From Clostridia bacterium (GTDB lineage Bacteria > Bacillota > Clostridia > Christensenellales > Borkfalkiaceae), in NCBI GenBank assembly GCA_029063275.1, contig JAIDOO010000015.1, forward strand, positions 1 to 19,696: DNA of 19,696 bases, written 5' to 3'. The first letter of the stretch is position 1. Each line of letters opens with the position of its first letter. Positions 7,480 through 15,470 of the stretch are shown here, in pieces. A program made the translations under genes and the position numbers. The notes beneath the pieces were generated by a model that did not search any database, had not been told where the DNA came from, and was given only the letters and a program-made list of their open reading frames with translations.

Positions 7480-10311
7480 TTAGTTTATATTGTTAAGATA
7501 TACGATTAATTCGGCAGCGGTATTGGGAATTTTGTCGCCGTTGTTCATGGTTCTGATAAGGTGTCCCGAACCAAGACCGTAAGCCATAACGTCGTTAAGG
7601 AGGTTGGGCACACTGCCGTCAACCTTGAAGAGAGACGTTTCGGCACCGCCGAGTGCAGTTATTATAGTATAGGGCGCAGTCGTGATTACGTTATTTACCG
7701 CCGTCTTGTAAGGAAGAAGGGTCGGAGTAAGCATATACCACCAGCTGTCGTTTGCCTCAGCCTCGTCGGGAGAAAGCTGTTCGGTGTGCCTTATAGTTCC
7801 GTTTACGAGTGCAATGTTGACAATGTCCGCACCTACGATACCGCAGTCTGCAGTACACTGGTATTCGAAGCCCTGGTCCTTATTACCGATGTTAAGAGCG
7901 GAACCGATATAGTAACGCGCATAGTTGGTAAACGAATGGTCGCCGAGACTCGAAGCTTCAAACATTACAAGTGCGCTCTTTGTAAGCGTGGGGATCATTC
8001 TGCCTTTATAATAGCTACCCGTATACAGCGTGTTTTTGTAAACGAAATAATCGTCTTCGTAAACGTTAATCAGATTTCCGTTTGCGTCCTTATCTCCGGG
8101 GTTAGCATAGTACTGAATGTTGTCGTTGGTTTTAAGAACTTTTGCAGTTACAAGAGCCTTTAAAGTTGTGTCGGTAAGAGAGCCGTCAGCATTAGTATCA
8201 AGCGCAACGCCTTCAACCGTACCGGTAACTTTATTAGCATACCAGAACCCGTTGCCTTCAGTTTTGCAAGCAGTAGTTGAACCGTCGTCGTCAGCATTGC
8301 CCTGAGGACCGTAGGTCATAAGAATCTGACCGTCGTTAGAGAAGAAGTAATCAACCAAAGCAAGAGCCGCCGAAAGCTTATCGGAGTTGGACTTAACCGC
8401 GTCGTAAGAGATACACCAACCGGTGTTCTTTACGCTACGCCAGCTTTCGGTAAATCTCATAGTGGTATCCGCCGTGCCGTCGTCGTTGGTATCCCAATGC
8501 GATACGGGCGTAAGAACGGGTGCAAAGTTATAAATGCTTGCATCGAGATTGCTGTTCTGAGTCTTGAATCCGATGTTTGCGGTCTGCGTCTGAACGTAGT
8601 CGTGAAGGGACAGCGTCTGAACGCCGGTATTAGAAGCATCGTTGCTGGAACCGTAACCGCCTTTACCGATATTATCGGTTGTCATTGCATTTAAAAGACC
8701 TTCCTTGGCAAGCTTATTCATATTGTCAAGAGCTTCCCAGGTTGCCACGTCAAGACGCGAGTCGGAAATTTTGCCTTCGGAATTTACATATGCATATGTG
8801 GGTGAATATCTGGATTCGAGTCCGCGCACGCCGTACAGCTCGCCTGCTATCGCGTAAACGTCGCTGTATCTGTTTGCCTTGTACTCACGTCCCGAAAGGA
8901 GGAACAAATCCGCATCGGATTTAACAAGAGGAATACCGCTCTTTGATAAGAGTGAACCGCAGGTTGTGAAGCATCTGCCGAGAGCGACATAGAGGTCTAC
9001 GTCCCAAGCCGCGTAAGCGCTGTTGAATACGTCGGAAAGCTTAGTATAGAACTGATTGCCGCCTTTATCCTGATAAGCAACTTTGATGTACTCTCTCAGA
9101 ATATTAAGAAGCGCGCTTCCCTTTACTGCACCGCTCTTTGCGTTAATAGCGAAATTCTGTAAATCAACTATGTTACCGCTTGTGCCGGTGTAAGCCGTGC
9201 CTGCCGCCGCGCTTATTGCCGCGCCGAGAGGCTTGCTGACGTCCTGCGCCGCCGTCAAAGCCGCGTCATAGTTTACAACAACCGTGGTGGTTGAACCCTG
9301 ACCCGTGGCAATCTTTGCGACGTTCAGGTCGTTGCCCCAGTTGGGAGTCTTAGTGCTGTCCAAAGCTTCGGGATCGGTAGTTTCAACTTCCCAGCTGCCG
9401 GTTGTGCCCATAAAGGACTCTACCGAAGTGGTATTGCTTACAATGCCCTTGTCGGAATATTTTGAAATTGCATTTTTCGCATCCGCCTGTGCTTTGAAGG
9501 TTATGGTGTTATCCGTTCCTTCGAGGTTTGCGGTATCAAGCAATATTTCAACAAGATTTTTTTCAAGAAGAACGTATTTTTCGATATCGTCGTTACCGTC
9601 GAAGTAAGGAAGCATATACATCGAACCGTTTTCATCCGCAGTCAGCGAAAGACGGGTCAAAGGGTTAGCCTCGAGGAATGCCGCGTAGTTGGGCATATAT
9701 TCAAGGTAGTCGGTGATGTTCAAAAGTTTGCCCGAAGCGCCCTGGTTGTTGATATCGGTAGCGGAAGCCGTGAACACCTGATAAGTGCTGAGACCGTTCG
9801 CAAGACCGGTAATTGCAGACATCTGCGAGTTTGAGCTGACGCCCGAGAACGAATCGTTAACTTTGATTCCGAGAGTATCGGATAAAGTCTGCCAAGCGGG
9901 TTTCAGAGATCCGCTTGAATATTGTTTGCCGTACAGCTGAACGGTAGATGACGAACCTTCATATCCGCCGAGATAACCTATTAATGCGGAAACCGAAGTT
10001 TCATCCGTCGTATACTTTATACCGGTTTTAGAACTGTCGTAACCTATAGCCGTGTTAAGCTCGGTATTAGCCGCATAAGTAAGCTTACCGTTGCCGTCAA
10101 CGTGGGGATTGAGTTTTTCCTGGTTGGAAGATGAGCTTTCGCTACCGTAACCGGAAAGCGCAGTCTGCCAAGCCTGATTCATAAAGTTTTCAAAGTTACT
10201 CATCAGGTTTTTAGTCGTGTTACCCGGCGTACAACCTGCAAGCGACGACGCTATGGTTCCCGCCATTACCACGGAAACAACGGCTGTCGTAATTTTTTTG
10301 GTTTTGTTCAT
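7480..10311 (-). CDS. Very large ABC solute-binding lipoprotein
   Basis: A 943-residue lipoprotein. The signal peptide ends in the lipobox LAGC with lipidated C27, so it sits on the outer face of the membrane. Segments typical of extracellular solute-binding family 1 (LipO/YtcQ-like) are GSMYMLPYFDG (229-239), the domain around 480-545 with YAIAGELYGVRGLESRY, and GWCISYDAV...DYFFSNDGQILMTYGPQG (631-671). Usual family members have about 430-560 residues; here there appear to be an extra Ser/Thr/Ala-rich region near 260-400 and extra sequence after 690. DTNDDG (607-612) and DTNADG (705-710) resemble calcium-binding loops. Downstream of the two permease genes, it should deliver pectic oligosaccharides. 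Its ribosome site is AAGGAGAG. The binding-protein role is well supported; the ligand is inferred from linked enzymes. Confidence 0.9.
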   Translation of the reverse strand: MNKTKKITTAVVSVVMAGTIASSLAGCTPGNTTKNLMSNFENFMNQAWQTALSGYGSESSSSNQEKLNPHVDGNGKLTYAANTELNTAIGYDSSKTGIKYTTDETSVSALIGYLGGYEGSSSTVQLYGKQYSSGSLKPAWQTLSDTLGIKVNDSFSGVSSNSQMSAITGLANGLSTYQVFTASATDINNQGASGKLLNITDYLEYMPNYAAFLEANPLTRLSLTADENGSMYMLPYFDGNDDIEKYVLLEKNLVEILLDTANLEGTDNTITFKAQADAKNAISKYSDKGIVSNTTSVESFMGTTGSWEVETTDPEALDSTKTPNWGNDLNVAKIATGQGSTTTVVVNYDAALTAAQDVSKPLGAAISAAAGTAYTGTSGNIVDLQNFAINAKSGAVKGSALLNILREYIKVAYQDKGGNQFYTKLSDVFNSAYAAWDVDLYVALGRCFTTCGSLLSKSGIPLVKSDADLFLLSGREYKANRYSDVYAIAGELYGVRGLESRYSPTYAYVNSEGKISDSRLDVATWEALDNMNKLAKEGLLNAMTTDNIGKGGYGSSNDASNTGVQTLSLHDYVQTQTANIGFKTQNSNLDASIYNFAPVLTPVSHWDTNDDGTADTTMRFTESWRSVKNTGWCISYDAVKSNSDKLSAALALVDYFFSNDGQILMTYGPQGNADDDGSTTACKTEGNGFWYANKVTGTVEGVALDTNADGSLTDTTLKALVTAKVLKTNDNIQYYANPGDKDANGNLINVYEDDYFVYKNTLYTGSYYKGRMIPTLTKSALVMFEASSLGDHSFTNYARYYIGSALNIGNKDQGFEYQCTADCGIVGADIVNIALVNGTIRHTEQLSPDEAEANDSWWYMLTPTLLPYKTAVNNVITTAPYTIITALGGAETSLFKVDGSVPNLLNDVMAYGLGSGHLIRTMNNGDKIPNTAAELIVYLNNIN

Positions 10312-10338
10312 TTTTCTCTCCTTATTAATATATTTTAA

Positions 10339-10355
10339 TCAGGTTATTGACCTGA
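10339..10355 (-). other. Small hairpin in the leader of the binding-protein gene
   Basis: TCAGGT and ACCTGA flank a 5-base loop in the 60-base gap between the permease and binding-protein genes. The stem is short and could be an mRNA processing or stability element; there is no proof of function. Confidence 0.3.
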
Positions 10356-10371
10356 GAAAAATCTTTATTGC

Positions 10372-11301
10372 TTATTCTTTTACACCGCCCATATTTACAC
10401 CCTTCGCAAAGTACTTTTGTATGAAGGGATAAATTACGAGAATGGGTACCATCGCAAGCACGACCATCGCGTAAACCATCGAAGTCGCCTGACCGATGTC
10501 TTTATAGTCCGCCGTATCCGCAACGTAGTTTAAAGTAAGGTTCGTATTAGTGTCGATAAAGTCGCGCATGTAAACCTGAACCGGCCACGAATACTGTTGC
10601 TGGGTACCCAATACTTTGTACGCCCAGAAATATCCGTTCCAACGCGAAATTCCGAAGAACAGCGCAACCGTTGCAATCGTTGCCTTGCTCATTGGAATGT
10701 ATACCTTGGTAAGAATCTGCAATTCCGTAGCGCCGTCAATTCTTGCCGCTTCCTCTATTTCGGAGGGAACACCCTCGAAAGAGTTTCTCAAAAGGATTAT
10801 GTTGGTAGCGTTCATACCCATTGCGATAACGATAAGCCATTTAAGGTCGATATCGAACATTGAGCTTCCGCCTACTATCGAAGCGAAAACCGCACCGGTC
10901 TGCTGATAGTTGAGGTACTGGGGAATGACGCCCGCGCCGAACCACATAGTGAATACGAGGAAGAAGTTGAATCCGTGTCTGCCCATAAGTCTTTTCTTTG
11001 AAAGAGCGTACGCGCCGAGCACAGAGTACACAAGACACCAGATAGTACCGATAAAGGTTACAAACAGTGTGTTGGAGTAGTTTACCCAGAACTGGTTATC
11101 CATAAATACCAGCCTGAACGATTCAATCTGAAAACCGTCGGGCCAAAGGATTACCTTACCGTCCCTGACCGAATCCCACGCGCTGAACGTAGAACCCAGT
11201 GCATATAAAAGAGGGTAAACGCAAAGTATTGCAAATATTATCAGAAGAACGTATGCGATTATTTTGAAAATAAGCTCGCTGGCTTCAATTTTTCTTTTCA
11301 T
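10372..11301 (-). CDS. ABC sugar permease, YtcP/LplC (MalG-like) type
   Basis: A 309-residue inner-membrane permease of typical length. Six predicted helices include 14-36, about 75-99, 112-130 and one near the C-terminus. The EAA loop that contacts the ATPase is EEAARIDGATELQILTKVYIP (183-203), and the protein ends in IQKYFAKGVNMGGVKE, the usual tail of this permease group. It pairs with the LplB-like permease encoded immediately upstream and is followed 60 bases later by the binding-protein gene. AAGGGGG lies 10 bases before the ATG. The transported sugar cannot be read from the permease itself; pectic oligosaccharide is inferred from the linked GH28, GH105 and CE8 genes. Confidence 0.95.
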   Translation of the reverse strand: MKRKIEASELIFKIIAYVLLIIFAILCVYPLLYALGSTFSAWDSVRDGKVILWPDGFQIESFRLVFMDNQFWVNYSNTLFVTFIGTIWCLVYSVLGAYALSKKRLMGRHGFNFFLVFTMWFGAGVIPQYLNYQQTGAVFASIVGGSSMFDIDLKWLIVIAMGMNATNIILLRNSFEGVPSEIEEAARIDGATELQILTKVYIPMSKATIATVALFFGISRWNGYFWAYKVLGTQQQYSWPVQVYMRDFIDTNTNLTLNYVADTADYKDIGQATSMVYAMVVLAMVPILVIYPFIQKYFAKGVNMGGVKE

Positions 11302-11316
11302 TTAAACCGTACCCCC

Positions 11317-12381
11317 TTAATACAACGATACGTCGGAAGCTTTTCTTGCTATCGTGTTAGAGCCTATAACGAGAATCATACCTATGAGGTTGTTCGTCAT
11401 TTCGCCCGCGATACCGTAAGCACGCGACGTGTACTGGTCGCCTATACGGTTTGACCAGGTTGAAACTACTTCCGCCACCTGATAGTTATCAAGCGAGTCG
11501 TCGGGACACAGCAGGTACAGCTTTTCGTATCCTACCGAAAGAAGTCCGCCTATCTTCATAATAAGCATTATAACAACGGTCGAAAGTATGCTGGGGATTA
11601 CGACGTAGCGCATCTGCGCCATTTTGCCCGCGCCGTCAATCTGCGCCGCCTCGTAAGACGTCGGCGAAACCGCGATTACTGCGGCAAAGAATACAATCGA
11701 GTCGTATCCGGCGTGCTCCCATATATCCGTAATTATGTATATAGAACGGAAGTATTCGAGCGAGTAAACAAGACCGTCGCCGTCTACCGCCGCCTGCAAG
11801 TGAGAGGCTTTCGATATCGCCGCCAATAGCTTTGAAAGGAAACCTTGACTTGTGCTCGCCGTTTGGCTTGCAAACAGCGCAAGAGTAAGCGAAGTTACGA
11901 TAACGGTGGAGATGAATTTGGGGAGGTAAACGCATACCTGCAAAATCGATCTTGCCACGTTTGAACGAATCTCGTTGAAGAAAAGCGCGAGAATAATCGG
12001 AAGCGGGAAACCGAACAGAAGTCCGTAGAAAGCAATTACGAACGTGTTTCTGAACGCCATCCAGAACGTCGTAGCCTGCGCGCCTACGAAAATTACCTTG
12101 AAGTTGTTAAAGCCAACCCAAGGTCTATCCGCTACGTCCTGGAAGTTACCAAATCTGAAAGCCGCCAAAAGCTCGGTCATGGGCAGGTACTTCCAAAGCA
12201 GGTACACCAAAATCATGGGTACGAGCATCAGATACAGACGCCAGTCTTTCAGAAGGGTAAATCCCGTGCTTTTCCATCTGTTCCGCTCTGTCTCATCCCT
12301 TACCTGCTGTTCGGCGGACATACTGTAAGTGCCCGTCGCCTCGTCGTAGATAAGGAAATCGTCGCATTTGAGTTTGAACAT
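11317..12381 (-). CDS. ABC sugar permease, LplB (MalF-like) type
   Basis: A 354-residue permease. I chose ATG 12381, not 12402, because GGAGGAAA lies 7 bases before it. The EAA loop is YEAAQIDGAGKMAQMRYVVIP (243-263). The LplB-like opening RLYLMLVPMILVYLLWKYLPM (48-68) begins helix 1. A charged N-terminal extension of about 46 residues before helix 1 makes it longer than the usual 290-320 residues. An added segment near 172-208 lies between helices and may face outwards. It forms the channel with the downstream YtcP-type permease. A palindrome and a small hairpin lie in its leader. Family is clear; substrate is inferred from context. Confidence 0.94.
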   Translation of the reverse strand: MFKLKCDDFLIYDEATGTYSMSAEQQVRDETERNRWKSTGFTLLKDWRLYLMLVPMILVYLLWKYLPMTELLAAFRFGNFQDVADRPWVGFNNFKVIFVGAQATTFWMAFRNTFVIAFYGLLFGFPLPIILALFFNEIRSNVARSILQVCVYLPKFISTVIVTSLTLALFASQTASTSQGFLSKLLAAISKASHLQAAVDGDGLVYSLEYFRSIYIITDIWEHAGYDSIVFFAAVIAVSPTSYEAAQIDGAGKMAQMRYVVIPSILSTVVIMLIMKIGGLLSVGYEKLYLLCPDDSLDNYQVAEVVSTWSNRIGDQYTSRAYGIAGEMTNNLIGMILVIGSNTIARKASDVSLY

Positions 12382-12400
12382 TGAAAATTTCCTCCATATC

Positions 12401-12415
12401 ACTTAAAATTTAAGT
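12401..12415. repeat. 15-base AT-rich palindrome in the leader of the LplB-type permease
   Basis: ACTTAAAATTTAAGT is a perfect inverted repeat around a single central base, starting 20 bases upstream of the chosen permease ATG. It could bind a regulator or simply be AT-rich chance. No promoter was found beside it, which weakens the operator idea. Confidence 0.3.
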
Positions 12416-12428
12416 AATTTATGTAACA

Positions 12429-12442
12429 GCGGTTTTCACCGC
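12429..12442 (-). other. Small GC hairpin between membrane-protein and permease genes
   Basis: GCGGT and ACCGC flank a 4-base loop in the 78-base gap between the first operon gene and the permease start. There is no U-tract, so it is not a convincing terminator. Confidence 0.3.
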
Positions 12443-12459
12443 GGATTACCGAAGTTAAG

Positions 12460-13137
12460 TCAATTATATAAATCGTCGTCTTTTTTGAGAATTTTAAGGC
12501 TCTCTTCATCCACTTCGATAGGCTCGTCGCCGAAGGTGTCGCGCCTTGCTTTCTCTTTCTTTTCGTCGTCAAGCCGCTTTAAAAAAGCTTTCTGGTCCTC
12601 GAACATTCCGTCAAGCCTGCGCATTACCAGAATAACCGTAAGACAGATTGCAAAGGAAACCAAATCGCCGAAGTGCGCAAGCAGCGCCGAAACAAAGCTT
12701 AGCCCGAAGCACGCCGCCACTGCCGCCCTGCCAAGAACCACGGCAACCCAGCCGACGGTTGTAAACAACAGCGAGAAGTACCATTTGTCCCTTATCTTTT
12801 TCTTACCCATAAATTTTGTCATAAGAAAAAGCAAAGCCACGAACGCGTTTCCTATTATATAGATCGCAAACATATAGGGCGCGAAGTCGGGGTTTTTGAG
12901 ATTTAACAGACAGAACAGAAGCCCGTCGCCTACCGCATAAAATATCGCGGGCCAGCCCCACCTCATCATAACGATAAGGGTTATCGCCAGCATAGGCGAA
13001 AACAAAAAATCGCCGTGTAAAGCCTCGAAAGCGAAGTGCAGTATCACTTCGAATACGATAAGTATTACCGCGAACAGAAACAAATCGGTAAGACGGTACT
13101 GCCGCAATGAGATTATTCTTGAACCGTTTTTACGCAT
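12460..13137 (-). CDS. Unknown polytopic membrane protein, first gene of the pectin operon
   Basis: A 225-residue protein I cannot place in a family. About five to six hydrophobic segments lie near 17-40, 46-60, 62-80, 86-108, 119-145 and 149-172. A charged cytosolic tail of roughly 50 residues, likely partly helical (DQKAFLKRLDDEKKEKARR, 181-199), ends the protein. The compact helix arrangement recalls substrate-binding subunits of ECF transporters, but no family motif confirms that and no ECF partner genes are nearby. It is the first gene after the minus-strand promoter at 13200-13228 and probably shares the transcript with the permeases. No clear Shine-Dalgarno precedes ATG 13137, so the start is less certain. 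Confidence 0.78.
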   Translation of the reverse strand: MRKNGSRIISLRQYRLTDLFLFAVILIVFEVILHFAFEALHGDFLFSPMLAITLIVMMRWGWPAIFYAVGDGLLFCLLNLKNPDFAPYMFAIYIIGNAFVALLFLMTKFMGKKKIRDKWYFSLLFTTVGWVAVVLGRAAVAACFGLSFVSALLAHFGDLVSFAICLTVILVMRRLDGMFEDQKAFLKRLDDEKKEKARRDTFGDEPIEVDEESLKILKKDDDLYN

Positions 13138-13170
13138 ATTTTAGACTTTCGGACAATTTTTTGGCCGCAG

Positions 13171-13189
13171 AATGTTACAATTTTACATT
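13171..13189. promoter_or_regulatory. Putative operator in the divergent promoter region
   Basis: AATGT and ACATT frame a 19-base imperfect palindrome just downstream of the expected start of the minus-strand operon transcript. This is a good position for a repressor roadblock. Symmetry is only partial and no family consensus is matched. Confidence 0.3.
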
Positions 13190-13199
13190 TAGCTAACAC

Positions 13200-13228
13200 A
13201 TTATAACATAGTCAAATCCAAAAATCAA
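13200..13228 (-). promoter_or_regulatory. Promoter of the pectin transport and degradation operon
   Basis: On the minus strand, TTGATT (13228-13223), a 17-base spacer and TATAAT (13205-13200) predict initiation near 13193, giving a leader of about 56 bases before ATG 13137. Its -35 lies only 11 bases from the -35 of the divergent CE8 promoter, so one bound regulator could act on both. Confidence 0.65.
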
Positions 13229-13239
13229 TAGATTTTTTA

Positions 13240-13268
13240 TTGTTTCACAAAAAATTTTATGCTATAAT
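13240..13268 (+). promoter_or_regulatory. Promoter of the CE8 pectin methylesterase gene
   Basis: TTGTTT (13240-13245), a 17-base spacer and TATAAT (13263-13268) lie just upstream of the ribosome site AGGAGAG (13281-13287) and ATG 13297. The promoter points away from the operon promoter at 13200-13228. Confidence 0.65.
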
Positions 13269-13296
13269 AACCGCGTAATAAGGAGAGATTGTAAAA

Positions 13297-14223
13297 ATGA
13301 TTTTTCTGACCCCCTCGGACGCCCTGCAAAAGGCGTTCGACGGCTTAAAAAGCGGCGAAACTGTGCGTCTTGCCAAGGGCGAGTACCGTCAGAAAGCGGT
13401 CCTTGCCGCCGACAATGTAACCCTCACCGGCGAGGGCGCCGGGCAGACGGTTATAGTTTTTGACGACTACGCCCGCAAAATCCACGCCGACGGGCGGGAA
13501 TACAACACTTTCCGCACCTACACCCTTTGCATAACGGGCAACGGGGTTAAGCTGGAAAATCTTACGGTAAAAAATTCGAACACCGCGCCCGAAGAAGTCG
13601 GGCAGTGCGTCGCGCTGTCGGTGCACGGAAAAAATTTCAGGGCGGAAAACTGCGAATTCATATCCACGCAGGACACCATCTTCCTCTCACCCTTCCCCGA
13701 CGACCTCGTTGTGCGCTACCGCGGATTTATTCCCGAAAAACAGCTCTATACCGAGGGCGCGAACGTCAGCCTGTTTGAAAACTGCCGTATCTCGGGCAAC
13801 GTGGATTTTATTTTCGGTTGCGGCGAGGGATATTTCAGAAACTGCGAAATTGTTTCGCTTGCCGACAAGAGGGGTTCGGGTTTTGTCTGCGCTCCCGCAC
13901 ATTCGCTTGCGCAGGAAAACGGTTTTACGTTTTTTGACTGCCGCTTTTTAAACGGCGGCGCGAAAGACGGCTCCTGCTATCTCGCCCGCCCCTGGAGGGA
14001 CTTCGGCAAATGCGTTTTTATAAACTGTTCGCTCGGAAGCCATTTCAATGTCAAACTCTTCGATAAATGGAACGACACCTCACGCGACAAAACGGCAAGA
14101 TTTTTATATTACAACCTAAAAAGCGAAAATCCCGCCGCGCCCGTCAGCTGGGCTGCGGAATTGGACGGAGCGCAGGCGAAATCCATTATAAAAAATTTTG
14201 AAAAGAAATTTCTATCTATTTAA
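13297..14223 (+). CDS. CE8 pectin methylesterase without signal peptide
   Basis: A 308-residue right-handed beta-helix esterase that removes methyl groups from galacturonate residues. CE8 catalytic motifs are all present: GQCVAL with Q103, QDTIF with Q125 and acid/base D126, SGNVDFIFG (167-174) with nucleophile D170, and ARPW (230-233) with R231 and W233. The protein begins directly with the beta-helix (MIFLTPSDALQKAFDGL) and has no signal peptide or lipobox, although most characterised bacterial pectin methylesterases are exported. It would therefore act in the cytosol on imported methylated oligogalacturonides before GH28 cleavage. The gene has its own promoter divergent from the operon, ribosome site AGGAGAG and a strong terminator. 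Function is well supported; substrate length and location are inferred. Confidence 0.94.
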   Translation: MIFLTPSDALQKAFDGLKSGETVRLAKGEYRQKAVLAADNVTLTGEGAGQTVIVFDDYARKIHADGREYNTFRTYTLCITGNGVKLENLTVKNSNTAPEEVGQCVALSVHGKNFRAENCEFISTQDTIFLSPFPDDLVVRYRGFIPEKQLYTEGANVSLFENCRISGNVDFIFGCGEGYFRNCEIVSLADKRGSGFVCAPAHSLAQENGFTFFDCRFLNGGAKDGSCYLARPWRDFGKCVFINCSLGSHFNVKLFDKWNDTSRDKTARFLYYNLKSENPAAPVSWAAELDGAQAKSIIKNFEKKFLSI

Positions 14224-14265
14224 GGCGGAATTTGCAAAATCACGGCGCAAAACCCGATACAAATT

Positions 14266-14301
14266 AAAAAGCGTTCACGCAAGACGGCGTGAACGCTTTT
14301 T
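14266..14301. terminator. Bidirectional terminator between CE8 and patB-type genes
   Basis: A 15-bp perfect stem AAAAAGCGTTCACGC/GCGTGAACGCTTTTT with a 6-base loop has T-runs on both strands. It serves the convergent CE8 gene on the left and the PLP enzyme gene ending at 14304 on the right. Confidence 0.9.
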
Positions 14302-14303
14302 AT

Positions 14304-15470
14304 TTAATCAAATACCGTTTTGAATTTTTCAAGCGCGAGCTTTAACGTTGCGCGGGGACAGGCGATGTTTATTCGCTGAAAACCGCTTCCGCCGACGCCG
14401 AACATACAGCCGTCGTCAAGCCACAACCCCGCCTTTATCACCGCGTCCGAAAGGTCTTTATCCGACCTTCCCGCCGTTCGGCAATCCAGCCAGACGAGAT
14501 ATGTTCCCTGCGGCTCGACGAGCTTCACCTTGGGAATATGCTCTTCCACGAACGAACGCACGAAATCCAGATTGCCCTGTAAATATGCGCGCAAACCGTC
14601 AAGCCATTGTCCGCCGTAACCGTAGGCGGATTGACAGGCTATAAGCCCCGCAATATTGGGTTGCGAAAAGCCCTGGCGGGCAAGCTCTCTTTTAAGCTTT
14701 TCGCGTACGGCGTTGTCGGCGATATAGGTGTTTGCAATATGCAGTCCCGCTAAATTAAAGGTCTTTGAGGGCGCGGTGCATACGGCGCAGATATTTTCAA
14801 ATCTCTTATCGGCGGTTGCAAAAACCGTATGCTTGTTTTCGCCGTAAGTAAAGTCGCAGTGTATCTCGTCCGAGATAACGAACACGCCGTGTTTAAGGCA
14901 TATATCCCCCAGCCTTTTAAGTTCTTCCTTGGTCCATACCCTGCCGACGGGGTTGTGCGGACTGCAAAGAATGAACAGCTTAACCTTTTCTTCCTCAATC
15001 TTCTTTTCGAAGTCGGCAAAGTCCACCGAATAATATCCGTTGTCGTTTTTCAGTTCGCTCACGACCAGCTTTCTGCCGTTATCGGTTACCGCTTCCGCAA
15101 AGGGATAATATACCGGCTGACAGACGATAACGCCGTCGCCCTCGGCAGTCAGCGCGCGTACGAGCGAGCATATCGCGTGCACTACACCGTAGGTTATAAC
15201 GAAGTTATCTTTTTCGCAGTTCCAGCCGTGCCTTTTTTTAAACCAGCCGCAAATCGCGGAAAAATATTTTTCATCGGGTTCCGAATAACCGAAAATACCG
15301 TGCTCCGCCTTTTGTTTGAGCGCCGATATCACCTCTTCGGGCGCGGCAAAATCCATATCCGCAACCCATAGCGGCAATATATCCGCAGGCTTTCCGCGTT
15401 GAACGGCAAAATCGTACTTTAAGCTGTTGGTGTTTTTTCTGTCTATGATTTTATCGAAATCGTATTTCAT
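14304..15470 (-). CDS. patB: MalY/PatB-family PLP enzyme (aminotransferase or cystathionine beta-lyase)
   Basis: A 388-residue fold-type I PLP enzyme of normal length. The PLP-binding lysine is K236 in APSKTFNLAGLH, preceded by SDEIHCDF (200-207) with D201, PHNPVGRVW (171-179) with N173, and the N-terminal LPLWVADMDF (32-41) typical of this family. Members cleave cystathionine or cysteine C-S bonds to give homocysteine or sulfide, ammonia and pyruvate, and some transaminate. Its ATG overlaps the stop codon of the upstream Cys/Met PLP enzyme gene (ATGA), so the two are coupled, fitting methionine/cysteine sulfur metabolism. Assignment to the family is firm; the true substrate is not shown by sequence. 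Confidence 0.9.
   Translation of the reverse strand: MKYDFDKIIDRKNTNSLKYDFAVQRGKPADILPLWVADMDFAAPEEVISALKQKAEHGIFGYSEPDEKYFSAICGWFKKRHGWNCEKDNFVITYGVVHAICSLVRALTAEGDGVIVCQPVYYPFAEAVTDNGRKLVVSELKNDNGYYSVDFADFEKKIEEEKVKLFILCSPHNPVGRVWTKEELKRLGDICLKHGVFVISDEIHCDFTYGENKHTVFATADKRFENICAVCTAPSKTFNLAGLHIANTYIADNAVREKLKRELARQGFSQPNIAGLIACQSAYGYGGQWLDGLRAYLQGNLDFVRSFVEEHIPKVKLVEPQGTYLVWLDCRTAGRSDKDLSDAVIKAGLWLDDGCMFGVGGSGFQRINIACPRATLKLALEKFKTVFD

Noticed and set aside
7561..8163. Plus-strand open frame of 200 codons
   Set aside because: It is antisense to the binding-protein gene and has no protein-like features of its own.
12460..13137. Naming the first operon protein an ECF transporter S component
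   Set aside because: Only a general helix pattern fits; no family motif and no EcfA or EcfT gene is present.
14829..15371. Plus-strand open frame of 180 codons
   Set aside because: It is antisense to the PatB-type gene, with composition expected from its complement.
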